This document shows, piece after piece, positions 43,315-52,607 of a stretch of 64,000 bases of DNA. The stretch is from CAIVAT01 sp037128705 (GTDB lineage: Bacteria > Bacteroidota > Bacteroidia > Bacteroidales > FEN-979). The DNA is taken from contig JBAXVX010000001.1 of assembly GCA_037128705.1 (NCBI GenBank), forward strand, positions 233,331 to 297,330, in the 5' to 3' direction. How positions within the stretch are numbered: position 1 is the stretch's first letter; each line of letters starts with the position of its first letter. The position numbers and the translations under genes were made by a program. A model generated the notes under the pieces. It saw nothing but the letters and a program-made list of their open reading frames with translations. It made no database searches and had not been told where the DNA came from.

Positions 43315-46300
43315 CTACTTGAGTGTTTTTATCAGCGCGCCCCAATGTTTGTCGACATCAAAGAAATGTTTGAGGTAATAGTTGCCAAACAGGAAATGGG
43401 CTTTGACCAGTTTGACTCCCTGGGCGGCCATGCTGGCGAAGAAGTGCTCGATCATCCCCGACGCGATGCCCTTGCCCTGAAGGGAAGAGGTAACGACGAT
43501 TCCATCGAGCAGGATATTCTGATCCTCCAGGTGCCTGAAGGTGATGCCTCCTACGATTTTTTCATTTTCATCGGTCAGAACGTACTGGTGATCATTGTCA
43601 GCGATCTCCTTGGGATACTTTTCACGGAAAAAAAGCTGGTAAAGCTGACCGGTTTCACGCGCTTCAATGGGTTCACGAAGGGTATAGCGCTTGCCCGATT
43701 TATCCTGCAGCGAGAAGCGGACCACGAGATGCCCCTTCTTGCTTTCGCCTATTTTCATGAATTCAATACCATCCTCTCCATGCAACCGGGGGAAAACCAT
43801 CCTGCTGAAAATATTCTTTTCATCGGGATCATGGAGTTCTGATTGGAGGTCGGACAACTCGATCAGCTGGATGGCCAGCCCTACATGCAACTCCTCCATT
43901 CGTGCCAGGAGACGGTCAAAGGCCGCCCGCACCTCCGGTTCTGAATCTGAAAAATAGGTGTGCCGGTAAAAGAAATAACGAACAAGGTCAGGATATTGCT
44001 GCAACCTGAAAAGTTCCAGCAGTTCGATGAGGGTTTGTTCTTTAGCTGTAGCCGTGGTCAGGGGGTTCATCTTGTACCATTCCTGGTACTGATCGATGGC
44101 GCTGAAGAGGGCGATGGGTTTATAGTAGTGCTCACCGGCCTTCGCAAGGTACAATTCCAGGTGACCGAGAAGATCGGAGGAGTCGAAACAGCTCAGGGAC
44201 CTGACCTGGAGATCGAGTTGCATCTGCCGAAGAAACTGCATTGCCTCCTCTTTTCCAAGCGCTTCGATGCATGCATCAAAGATCCAGGTCACATCGAGCT
44301 GGTTGCGGCACCATGGATAGATGGAGGCGGTCTTGCAATAATAATCCTGAAGCATGGGATCGACCAGCGACAAGGTGTTCTTGTAGTTTGACCATCCGGC
44401 CAGGGAGAGAACAACAGCGCTTTCGCGGAAATCCATCTCAGGAATGGCCACATTGGCAGGGGATATGGCCCCGGGAACGATTTGTTTCCCACTGTGATGC
44501 CAGGCTTTGAAAATAACCATAAAGGATTTGATGAATATTTTCTTCCAGGCATTCCCTTTAATGTTTCCCGATGAACGATGAATCTCCGACAACTCCCTTA
44601 TTTTATCCCAGGCCGTCAGCCCCCCGATATACTGGGTTGTCAGTACCCCCAGGTTTGGCCTGCTGCTGCCAAGCAATGGCGCAACGGCCGGGCCGTATGG
44701 AAATCCGGCCAGGGAGGCCATCCAGTAGAATGTGTCTGGCTTTGGCCGGTAAGCTGAATTTTCACTCATGACCATATGCAGGTCAAAATGCTTGCCCGAA
44801 AGGGTGTTGATGGACAACCGGTAATGTTTGAATTCCTTGAAAGCAAGTAAACGCAGGATCCAGATGCCTTTGTCGGGAACCTCGGCCAGGTCGAATTCCT
44901 GTTCGTTGAATGTCAGGATAATGCTCTCTTTCAGGAAGGTGGTAGACTGGAAAATTTTCAGGACCCGCTGTTTTTCCGTATCCGAAATTCCATGCTCAAA
45001 TTCCAGTTTATTTTTCCATTCGCCCAGCGTATGGGTGGCCGATCTCCCTTCAATATCCTTTTCGAAAACATCAGCCAGTGAATAAAAATAATGTTCGGCC
45101 TGCCGGGCCAGGTAAGGATCCTGTTTATGCAGGATCCATCGTGACAATTCAGCCCTGACCGGAACATAGTATTCAAGATGCAGGACGGCAAAGTTGTAAA
45201 GCAGCCCAAGCACATCCTGGAACGCGCTCCGTTGTTTTTTTGTGGCAGGCCAGCTGAGATGGTTACGATACCAGTAAAGTCGCTGTTTAAGCGCATCAAG
45301 CCTGTGTTTCCCAAAATTACTTGATGCGATCTCCCGGATTGATTTTTCATTCAGGAAAGTCAGTCCCGATTCAATAAAAGACGGCATATACTGGATCTCT
45401 TCAGGTTGTGGCGCCTTGAGCAGGATAAGCCGGTAAGCCAGGCACCGGATCTCCTCTTCGGGATGATAGGCCAGCGCCTCGAGCCTGTACCTGATCGCAT
45501 TGGCCAGCCGGGGTTCGGCCGTGGTCAGGATTTTCCCAAGCTCATCCGTGGCCTTGTAAGCCTCAGCAAATCCACCGAAATAGGTACGGAAAACAAGGTA
45601 ATTTGTCTGGATAAGTTGTTGATCGCGAACCGTTTTAATGACCGGGAAATGTTTTTCATCCAGCTGTTTAAAACCTGGAAGGGAAACACCAACCGAAATT
45701 GCTCCCATAGGCAGGTCCCAGCCCTCTTTCACAGGGCAGAAGGCAATCATTGAAGGATTCCCGAGCCATACTTTCGGCTGACGGGATAACATCCCAAGAT
45801 CGATCAGGTTGGAGGTGATGGTATATTTAAAATGTCCGATCTGGAAAAGATCGCCTTTCAGTTTCCTGATCAGCAGCGTAGCGCCGGTGCGCCTGTTCAT
45901 CAGCCTCTGGCCCTCGAACCGGATGTCTGTTTCAAGGATTCCGAGGTCACGGAAGAACCATTTGGGTATCTGGATTGCAAATTCACCCGCCTCTATCCTG
46001 ACAATGGTACTCTGATACAGGCTCTCGATCACCCCTTTGAAATTGGTTTCAATCGCTTTCCGGTTATATGAGCCCTTGGGGGTGAGTTCGCCTTTATCGC
46101 GGCTGAAATCACGGTCAAGCACCATGAAGTTTATCACCCGTTCATAGGTGGCCACATCCTGGTTGGCAGTCATCACGATCTGATGAAAATATTCTGTCAG
46201 GTTTTCACCCTCGAGCGAATGGTACATCGGATCATCCTTGTCAGGAACGATCAGCAGCACGTTGTAGGGCCGGTTGTCGCCTACGAGGAATACCTGCTTG

Positions 46301-47904
46301 ATTCCCGGGACTTTATAGAATTTCTTTTCAATTACCTGGGGGGCAACGGTCTGTCCACGGTTATTTTTGTAAATATCCTTTACTCGGTCGATGATCTGGT
46401 AATATCCATCCTTGCCGATTTTAAACACATCGCCTGTTGAAAGCCAGTGGTCTTCCTCCGCTGAAACAGGGTAGGGGATGATGTCGTCGGGACCAGCCAT
46501 ATCAAGGTACCGGCCCATATAATGCCCGCTGATTTCCAGTTCCGATTCGCCGCTCAACCGGGTGCTGACTCCAGGCAGGGGGATTCCGACGGTGAAATCC
46601 TTGTATTTCCCGGGAGGAGTCATGGTAATTCCCCCGGTTGCCTCGGTCATACCGAACCCGCTGTTGAGGAAGATGCCATACTCGTTGAAAAACCGGAAAA
46701 CTGCCGGATCCAGGTACCCTGCTGCCGATAATCCCCAGTGGAGCCGCGATCCAACGACCTCGCGAACAGCCTGTTCCCTGAGTTCCTTGCTCTCGACATG
46801 GCTGATTTTTTCCTGGCACCGCTCGTAGAGCTCCTGCCAGCGCAAGGGGATGCTGATGAATCCTGTGGGGTTCATGTGGGGGAAGAGTGACAACAGGGTT
46901 TCAGATGAGGTATTCCCGGCAAAAATGTATGTTCCGCTCCAAAAGATGGCCCCGGTCATTTCAAGATATCGTCCAAAGGTATGGAACAGCGGGAGGTAAC
47001 AAAGGAATACCTCGTTGCCCACCTCTGGCAGGGCCGCTGCACGGGCAAATCGTTTCGATACAATGTTGTAGATGGAGAAGGAGACCCCTTTGGGCAGGCC
47101 AGTACTGCCGGAGGTAAACATGGTGGTGGCCACCTGGTTGTTCACCCTCAGGGGCCTGCGTTTAAGGATCACGTCGATGTCCCACCGGGAGATTTTTTTG
47201 GCCTCTTCAACCAGGTACGGGATATCCCGCATTTTTTGGGTGACCGGCTGCATCGAAATAATCAGGAACTTGATCTCTGCATTATCCCGGATCTTCCTGA
47301 GAACCGACAGCCGTTCCTCGGTGTCGGCCAGTGCAATGTTGATCTTCAGCTCGTTGAAAATGGGTAATAGGACCTCCATCTTGAAATGCGGACTGAGGGG
47401 TGTATCAAAAATATCGAACATGAGGCAGGCCAGGTCGGTACAGGCGCCTTCGAAACAGTTTTCGCCATAAAAAGCGACCCGTGGAGATGAACCGACAGAT
47501 TTGTAAAACAGGCAGGCGATTTCGCGTAAATGACGGTATGTTTGCTCATAGGTCCAGTCAATGGCAACCGTCGATGACATATCTTTGAACAGTACCTGGT
47601 TCGGATGTTCTTTCACCCGCTGTTCCATCATCTCGTTCAGGTTGTAGTCAGTGGACTGGATGATGTGAAATGCGGCTTCCGACCACCGGATCCTGTTTTG
47701 GCTGGTTCCCAGGGATTGTAAAAAAATCGATTTCCGTGTGATCGCCAGCCAGTCAAACCAGAAGGATTTTTTCAGGGAATTTTCCTGGCGTAAAGCAATG
47801 ATATTTTCAGTTCCTTCAACAATTTTCAGGGCCAGGTGGTGGCTGTGAATATCCGGATTTGTGATGACTTTCCATGCTTCCAAATGCGATTCTAGAGCCA
47901 GCAT
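43315..47904 (-). CDS. Giant AMP-binding ligase fused to an unknown region and a GNAT domain
   Basis: A 1529-residue protein. Residues about 85-640 are an AMP-forming acyl-CoA synthetase-like domain, with P-loop FTSGSTGLPKG near 265, GFGMTEATGGI, the STGD and DRVKD hinge motifs, and a catalytic lysine segment ELTPKGSYNRK. Residues 640-1390 form a long region without a recognised family; one part carries helical HEAT-like patterns (EEEIRCLAYRLIL) and another, near GLTAWDKI to ISPANVAI, recalls a degenerate kinase fold, which is speculative. The last about 130 residues are a GNAT acetyltransferase with the acyl-CoA loop LQGKGIASGMIE. It may ligate an acyl group and transfer or sense acyl-CoA. 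It sits between icd and acnA and no acyl carrier or fatty-acid gene is adjacent. The long span is intact in one frame. Confidence 0.85.
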   Translation of the reverse strand: MLALESHLEAWKVITNPDIHSHHLALKIVEGTENIIALRQENSLKKSFWFDWLAITRKSIFLQSLGTSQNRIRWSEAAFHIIQSTDYNLNEMMEQRVKEHPNQVLFKDMSSTVAIDWTYEQTYRHLREIACLFYKSVGSSPRVAFYGENCFEGACTDLACLMFDIFDTPLSPHFKMEVLLPIFNELKINIALADTEERLSVLRKIRDNAEIKFLIISMQPVTQKMRDIPYLVEEAKKISRWDIDVILKRRPLRVNNQVATTMFTSGSTGLPKGVSFSIYNIVSKRFARAAALPEVGNEVFLCYLPLFHTFGRYLEMTGAIFWSGTYIFAGNTSSETLLSLFPHMNPTGFISIPLRWQELYERCQEKISHVESKELREQAVREVVGSRLHWGLSAAGYLDPAVFRFFNEYGIFLNSGFGMTEATGGITMTPPGKYKDFTVGIPLPGVSTRLSGESELEISGHYMGRYLDMAGPDDIIPYPVSAEEDHWLSTGDVFKIGKDGYYQIIDRVKDIYKNNRGQTVAPQVIEKKFYKVPGIKQVFLVGDNRPYNVLLIVPDKDDPMYHSLEGENLTEYFHQIVMTANQDVATYERVINFMVLDRDFSRDKGELTPKGSYNRKAIETNFKGVIESLYQSTIVRIEAGEFAIQIPKWFFRDLGILETDIRFEGQRLMNRRTGATLLIRKLKGDLFQIGHFKYTITSNLIDLGMLSRQPKVWLGNPSMIAFCPVKEGWDLPMGAISVGVSLPGFKQLDEKHFPVIKTVRDQQLIQTNYLVFRTYFGGFAEAYKATDELGKILTTAEPRLANAIRYRLEALAYHPEEEIRCLAYRLILLKAPQPEEIQYMPSFIESGLTFLNEKSIREIASSNFGKHRLDALKQRLYWYRNHLSWPATKKQRSAFQDVLGLLYNFAVLHLEYYVPVRAELSRWILHKQDPYLARQAEHYFYSLADVFEKDIEGRSATHTLGEWKNKLEFEHGISDTEKQRVLKIFQSTTFLKESIILTFNEQEFDLAEVPDKGIWILRLLAFKEFKHYRLSINTLSGKHFDLHMVMSENSAYRPKPDTFYWMASLAGFPYGPAVAPLLGSSRPNLGVLTTQYIGGLTAWDKIRELSEIHRSSGNIKGNAWKKIFIKSFMVIFKAWHHSGKQIVPGAISPANVAIPEMDFRESAVVLSLAGWSNYKNTLSLVDPMLQDYYCKTASIYPWCRNQLDVTWIFDACIEALGKEEAMQFLRQMQLDLQVRSLSCFDSSDLLGHLELYLAKAGEHYYKPIALFSAIDQYQEWYKMNPLTTATAKEQTLIELLELFRLQQYPDLVRYFFYRHTYFSDSEPEVRAAFDRLLARMEELHVGLAIQLIELSDLQSELHDPDEKNIFSRMVFPRLHGEDGIEFMKIGESKKGHLVVRFSLQDKSGKRYTLREPIEARETGQLYQLFFREKYPKEIADNDHQYVLTDENEKIVGGITFRHLEDQNILLDGIVVTSSLQGKGIASGMIEHFFASMAAQGVKLVKAHFLFGNYYLKHFFDVDKHWGALIKTLK

Positions 47905-47948
47905 ATGTAATTTTGTTTGTGGATGAAAATTTTTATAAATTTATGACG

Positions 47949-47967
47949 TTATCTTTAATAAAGATAA
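47949..47967. promoter_or_regulatory. Perfect palindrome in the acnA-fusion gene spacer
   Basis: TTATCTTTAATAAAGATAA is a perfect 9-1-9 palindrome in the 118-base divergent spacer. It is a likely operator for acnA, for the fusion gene, or for both. It does not match a regulator motif I know. Confidence 0.55.
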
Positions 47968-48022
47968 TTAAGCATAAACTTCTAAATTAATGAATTAGTT
48001 TGCAGTTTTTAAAATAATATAT

Positions 48023-50284
48023 ATGTTATTGGATGTTAAATTAATAGAAGGCACATATGAGAAGATTTCAAAGGGTGTTGCCCAGGCAAAACAGTTGTTG
48101 GGAAAACCTTTGACATTGACCGAAAAAGTTCTTTATGGTCACCTTTTCGACCAGAATCCGCGGGTTCCTTATCAGCGGGGCACCGATTATGTGAATTTTC
48201 TCCCCGACCGGGTTGCCATGCAGGATGCCACAGCGCAGATGGCGCTGCTGCAATTTATGACAGCAGGCCGTGACACGGCGGCGGTTCCATCAACAGTGCA
48301 TTGCGATCACCTGATACTGGCCCAGGTTGGCGTTAAAACCGACCTGGCCAATGCGATGGTCCAGAATAAAGAGGTGTACGATTTTCTCGAAACCGTCTCG
48401 GCAAAATACGGGATCGGATTCTGGAAGCCTGGCGCAGGGATCATCCACCAGGTGATTTTTGAAAATTACGCGTTCCCCGGAGGAATGATGATCGGCACCG
48501 ATTCGCATACGCCCAATGCAGGCGGGTTGGGAATGGTGGCCATTGGCGTAGGCGGGGCCGATGCCGTTGATGTCATGTCGGGCATGCCGCTTGAATTGAA
48601 AATGCCAAAGATCCTGGGTATTGAGCTTACCGGAAAATTGTCGGGATGGGCATCTGCCAAGGATGTGATCCTGAAGATTGCCGGCATACTTTCCGTCAAG
48701 GGGGGAACAGGCTTTATTGTTGAGTATTTTGGAGAAGGCGCTGCATCGCTTTCGTGCACCGGAAAAGGAACCATCTGCAACATGGGCGCTGAGATCGGGG
48801 CGACCTGCTCCCTGTTCACCTATGATAAAAAGATGAAATCCTTCCTGGATGCAACCGGAAGATCGGAGGTGGCAGCACTGGCCGACCGGTATGCCGGATA
48901 TCTTGCACCCGACCCTGAAGTTTACGCGGATCCTGCATCCTATTATGACCAGTATCTCAGGATAAATCTCTCGGAGGTGGAACCATACATCAATGGTCCT
49001 TTCTCTCCTGATGTGGCCCATCCGATCTCTGAATTCAAGGCCTTCGTCAAGGAAAATAATTATCCCGAAACACTGGAGGTGGGGCTGATCGGCTCCTGTA
49101 CCAATTCATCCTATGAAGATGTTTCGCGTGCTGCCTCTGTGGCAAAACAGGCCAATGAAAAGCAGCTGAAGGTTAAATCGGAGTTCGTCGTAACCCCCGG
49201 CTCCGAACAGATCCGTTATACCTGCGAGCGGGATGGATTACTCGATGTTTTTACAAGCATCGGGGGTGTGATCATGGCCAACGCCTGCGGACCCTGCATC
49301 GGGCAGTGGTCAAGGAAAATGGATAATCCCGAACGGAAGAACTCCATCCTGAATTCCTTCAACCGGAACTTTGCCAAGCGGAACGATGGCAATGCCGGGA
49401 CCCATAGTTTCATTGCATCTCCTGAAATCGTAACAGCACTGACCTTAGCTGGCACCCTGAACTTCAATCCCTTGAAGGACACCCTTTTGAATGCATCGGG
49501 ACAAAAGGTAAAACTCGACGAACCGGTTGGCTTCGAACTTCCGCCGAATGGTTTTGACGTGAAGGACCCGGGATACCTGGCCCCGCCTCCAAATGCACAG
49601 GCCGTGGTTGTTAGTGTAAGCCCGGCCTCCGACCGCCTCCAACTTCTTGAACCCTTCGCCGCCTGGGATGGAAAGGATGTTTCGGCCATGCGGCTGCTGA
49701 TCAAAGCGAAGGGTAAATGCACCACCGATCACATCTCCATGGCCGGTCCGTGGCTGAAGTACCGCGGCCACCTCGATAATATCTCGAACAACCTGCTCAT
49801 GGGGGCCGTTAATTATTTCAACGGGAAAACCAATGAGGTGAAAAACCCTGATACCGGTAAATATGATGAGGTATCGAAGACGGCCCGTTTTTATAAATCC
49901 AAAGGCATCCCAACGATCATTGTAGGAGATGAAAATTACGGTGAGGGATCTTCACGCGAACATGCCGCCATGGAACCACGTCATCTCGGGGTGCGGGCCG
50001 TGCTGGTAAAATCATTCGCCCGTATCCATGAAACCAACCTGAAAAAGCAGGGGATGCTGGCGCTTACCTTCGCCAACCCCGAAGATTACGATAAAATCAA
50101 AGAGGACGATCTGATCTCCCTTACCGGGCTTGATCAATTCAAACCCGGCAAACCACTTACCTTAAAACTTCTTCATGCTGACTGCTCGAGGGAGTCGATC
50201 GTATTAAACCACAGTTACAGTGACCTGCAGATCCTCTGGTTCAAGGCAGGCAGCGCCCTTAATTATATGCAAACCTTAAAATAA
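48023..50284 (+). CDS. acnA: Aconitate hydratase (AcnA type)
   Basis: A 753-residue enzyme that isomerises citrate to isocitrate. The [4Fe-4S] ligand motifs are seen as GSCTNSSYEDV and ANACGPCIGQW, and the swivel domain ends with GDENYGEGSSREHAAMEPRHLG. It matches the mitochondrial-type aconitase subgroup common in Bacteroidota. gltA starts 9 bases after its stop, so the two form one operon encoding the entry steps of the TCA cycle, with icd on the opposite strand. Confidence 0.97.
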   Translation: MLLDVKLIEGTYEKISKGVAQAKQLLGKPLTLTEKVLYGHLFDQNPRVPYQRGTDYVNFLPDRVAMQDATAQMALLQFMTAGRDTAAVPSTVHCDHLILAQVGVKTDLANAMVQNKEVYDFLETVSAKYGIGFWKPGAGIIHQVIFENYAFPGGMMIGTDSHTPNAGGLGMVAIGVGGADAVDVMSGMPLELKMPKILGIELTGKLSGWASAKDVILKIAGILSVKGGTGFIVEYFGEGAASLSCTGKGTICNMGAEIGATCSLFTYDKKMKSFLDATGRSEVAALADRYAGYLAPDPEVYADPASYYDQYLRINLSEVEPYINGPFSPDVAHPISEFKAFVKENNYPETLEVGLIGSCTNSSYEDVSRAASVAKQANEKQLKVKSEFVVTPGSEQIRYTCERDGLLDVFTSIGGVIMANACGPCIGQWSRKMDNPERKNSILNSFNRNFAKRNDGNAGTHSFIASPEIVTALTLAGTLNFNPLKDTLLNASGQKVKLDEPVGFELPPNGFDVKDPGYLAPPPNAQAVVVSVSPASDRLQLLEPFAAWDGKDVSAMRLLIKAKGKCTTDHISMAGPWLKYRGHLDNISNNLLMGAVNYFNGKTNEVKNPDTGKYDEVSKTARFYKSKGIPTIIVGDENYGEGSSREHAAMEPRHLGVRAVLVKSFARIHETNLKKQGMLALTFANPEDYDKIKEDDLISLTGLDQFKPGKPLTLKLLHADCSRESIVLNHSYSDLQILWFKAGSALNYMQTLK

Positions 50285-50292
50285 AAAGAGAT

Positions 50293-51639
50293 ATGATAAT
50301 AGCGGATTTCCTGCAGGATCTGGCAAAACTAACAGAAGACTCCTGTAAAATTGAAGAAAGTTTATTTAAACAGTTTGATGTAAAGCGTGGACTGCGCAAT
50401 GCAGACCATACCGGTGTTCTGGTTGGTCTCACCCGTGTTGGAAGCGTTGTCGGATATGAAAAAATAGATGGAAAACTGGAAGCCATTGATGGCAAACTGA
50501 TATACCGTGGAATTGATATCAGGGACCTGGTCTATGGATCGCAGGATGCACAGCGGCCCGGTTTTGACGAAACGGTTTTTCTTCTGCTCTTCGGACGTCT
50601 TCCAAAAAAAGCGGAACTCGACATGTTTTCCGCTGGACTTGCTGAATTGAGGGCCCTTCCCGAAAATTTCAACCGCGACATGATCCTGACCATGAAGGGG
50701 AAAGATATCATGAATATGCTGGCACGGTCAATCCTTGCCTTGTATACGCTTGATGAAAAGGCTGATGATACCTCAATAGAGAATATTCTCAGGCAATCGA
50801 TCAGCCTCATCGCAAAACTGCCGACCATTGCAGTTTATTCATACCATTCCATGCGCCACCTGATCAATTATGATACGCTTACGGTGCGGTACCCGGATAA
50901 AAAACTGAGTACGGCCGCGAACTTCCTTTATATGCTCAAGGGGAATGATTACACTGCGCTGGAAGCCGAATTGCTGGATCTTTCCCTGGTGCTGCATGCC
51001 GAACACAGCGGGGGTAACAACTCCACTTTCACCACCAGGGTGGTAAGTTCAAGCGGTACCGATACCTATTCGGCCATCGTTGCGGCCATCGGCTCCCTGA
51101 AGGGACCATTACATGGGGGCGCCAACCTGCAGGTGATGGAGATGATGGATAACATCAAGGCCAATGTGAAGAACTGGACCAACGACGATGAAGTAGCAGA
51201 ATACCTCCGGAAGATCACCCGCAAAGAGGCTCACGACAAAACCGGTCTGATCTATGGATTTGGCCATGCCGTGTATACTGTCTCTGATCCGAGAGCCATC
51301 CTTCTGAAGGAAAAAGCCCGACTGCTCTCCATTGAAAAAGGCAGGGAAGATGAAATGGCACTCTATGAATCCATCGAACGCATCGGACCGGGGATCTTTT
51401 ATGAATTCAAGGGAACACAGGATAAACTCATCTCCCCGAATGTCGACTTTTACTCCGGATTCGTCTATGAATGCCTGAAGATTCCCAAGGAACTCTACAC
51501 CCCGCTGTTTGCCATTTCACGCATCAGCGGATGGTGCGCTCACCGGCTCGAAGAGATGATCAGCGGCCGCCGCATCATCCGCCCGGCTTATAAAACGGTT
51601 GAACCCGAGAGAAAATATACGCCGCTGGAGGAGAGATAA
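50293..51639 (+). CDS. gltA: Citrate synthase
   Basis: A 448-residue enzyme that condenses oxaloacetate and acetyl-CoA to citrate. The core motifs are HAEHSGGNNSTFTTRVVSSSG, GSLKGPLHGGAN and FGHAVYTVSDPRA, with catalytic histidines in each. An N-terminal extension and the later GIFYEFKG segment resemble Bacteroidota proteins annotated as citrate/2-methylcitrate synthases, so activity on propionyl-CoA is possible. It follows acnA by 8 bases. Its stop codon is directly followed by a 7-base repeat array. Confidence 0.95.
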   Translation: MIIADFLQDLAKLTEDSCKIEESLFKQFDVKRGLRNADHTGVLVGLTRVGSVVGYEKIDGKLEAIDGKLIYRGIDIRDLVYGSQDAQRPGFDETVFLLLFGRLPKKAELDMFSAGLAELRALPENFNRDMILTMKGKDIMNMLARSILALYTLDEKADDTSIENILRQSISLIAKLPTIAVYSYHSMRHLINYDTLTVRYPDKKLSTAANFLYMLKGNDYTALEAELLDLSLVLHAEHSGGNNSTFTTRVVSSSGTDTYSAIVAAIGSLKGPLHGGANLQVMEMMDNIKANVKNWTNDDEVAEYLRKITRKEAHDKTGLIYGFGHAVYTVSDPRAILLKEKARLLSIEKGREDEMALYESIERIGPGIFYEFKGTQDKLISPNVDFYSGFVYECLKIPKELYTPLFAISRISGWCAHRLEEMISGRRIIRPAYKTVEPERKYTPLEER

Positions 51640-51676
51640 CGAATTTACGATTTACGAAGTACGATTTACGATTTTT
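51640..51676 (+). repeat. GATTTAC tandem array after gltA
   Basis: Units of 7-8 bases (GAATTTAC, GATTTAC, GAAGTAC, GATTTAC, GATTTTT) begin one base after the gltA stop codon and end in a T run. This is a third unit type. Confidence 0.8.
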
Positions 51677-51680
51677 TTCT

Positions 51681-51760
51681 GTCACGCGTCACGCGTCACG
51701 TGTCACGTTTCTTGTCACGCGTCACGCGTCACGTGTCACGTTTCTTGTCACGCGTCACCT
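51681..51760 (-). repeat. GTCACGC tandem array between gltA and the SDR gene
   Basis: Ten 7-base units (GTCACGC, GTCACGT, GTCACCT) are arranged as two nearly identical blocks, each of four units ended by TTCTT, plus two final units. The SDR stop codon (complement of 51755-51757) lies inside the last unit. In the SDR direction the unit reads GCGTGAC and contains TGA. The whole 115-base spacer is made of this and the neighbouring array. Confidence 0.92.
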
Positions 51761-52558
51761 TTTTCCGTACATTTTTTTCATGGCGTTGTTGACCAGGCGG
51801 GATGCAAGCCGGCGGGGAATCACGTTCATCAGAAATAAATACTGCAGCCGGTTTGTGATCCCGGGGATGCAGATTGGCTTGACTCCGAGCCGGCTGATTG
51901 CATACCGGGCCACTTCGGCGGGTTGCATGACCGGAGGTTTCATCTTTTCAAAACTTGGTTTGCTTTTCCAATAGGTGGGCGTTGACACCGTTCCCATGCA
52001 GCATACCGTGATGTCAATGTCCTGATCCTTTAACTCCTGGTAAAGCGCTTCGGTGAGCCTGATGCTGAAGGCCTTGGTCGCCGCATAAGTGGCCACATGG
52101 GATGGTCCGATCAATCCGGCAAGGGATGAAATCAGCAGGATGCCCCCGGTTTTGGACGCTGCGATCAGCCGGTTTGAAAAACCATGGACCAGGTGGAGCA
52201 GGGTGCGTGTGTTTATTGTCAGGAACTGGTCGAGTTCAGTTGGGTCAAGCGCATTAAAATGGCATACCCTGCTGTAGGCAGCAACGTAGACCATCAACCT
52301 GCAGTCAGTGGATGTAACAGCCTTCATGCAATCCATGGCAGCATCGGGCCCTGCCAGGTCAAGCGGTAATTCCATCGTTTCGACATGATGCTCCCTCCTG
52401 ATCTTTGAAGCAAGTTCATGCATGGCTCCCGTGTTGATGTCAACCAGGATGATATTGAACCCGTTCTCTGCCAATACGTTGCAAAATCCCTCCCCGATCC
52501 CTTCAGCGGCGCCCGCTACCAGCGCCCAGGTTCCATAATATCCGTTGACCTTTTTCAT
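51755..52558 (-). CDS. Short-chain dehydrogenase/reductase
   Basis: About 267 residues, an NAD(P)-dependent Rossmann-fold oxidoreductase. Visible: nucleotide loop LVAGAAEGIGEGF, the acidic DIN after strand 2 (hinting at NAD preference), catalytic serine in ISSLAGLIG, and YAATK. A hydrophobic C-terminal stretch may associate with membrane. The frame extends upstream to 52804, but the start at MKKVNGYYGTW (complement of 52556-52558) fits the family. It is divergent from the DUF1214 gene. With it, the sulfotransferase and a second SDR it forms a probable lipid- or steroid-modifying cluster, which is inferred. The C-terminus and stop codon are formed by a 7-base repeat. Confidence 0.88.
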   Translation of the reverse strand: MKKVNGYYGTWALVAGAAEGIGEGFCNVLAENGFNIILVDINTGAMHELASKIRREHHVETMELPLDLAGPDAAMDCMKAVTSTDCRLMVYVAAYSRVCHFNALDPTELDQFLTINTRTLLHLVHGFSNRLIAASKTGGILLISSLAGLIGPSHVATYAATKAFSIRLTEALYQELKDQDIDITVCCMGTVSTPTYWKSKPSFEKMKPPVMQPAEVARYAISRLGVKPICIPGITNRLQYLFLMNVIPRRLASRLVNNAMKKMYGKR

Positions 52559-52574
52559 GTTTTTTCTATCTTTG
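52544..52574 (+). promoter_or_regulatory. Promoter of the DUF1214 operon
   Basis: GTTG, a 19-base spacer and TATCTTTG fit the Bacteroidota promoter pattern. The -33 element lies inside the first codons of the divergent SDR gene. The DUF1214 start is 33 bases after the -7 box. Confidence 0.65.
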
Positions 52575-52607
52575 CCACCTTTGCAATAATAGTTATTTCT
52601 TTTCAAA

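Noticed and set aside
51599..51838. Plus-strand open frame with repeated Cys-His-Val/Ala-Ser peptides
   Set aside because: It is formed by the GTCACGC array and overlaps real genes on both sides.
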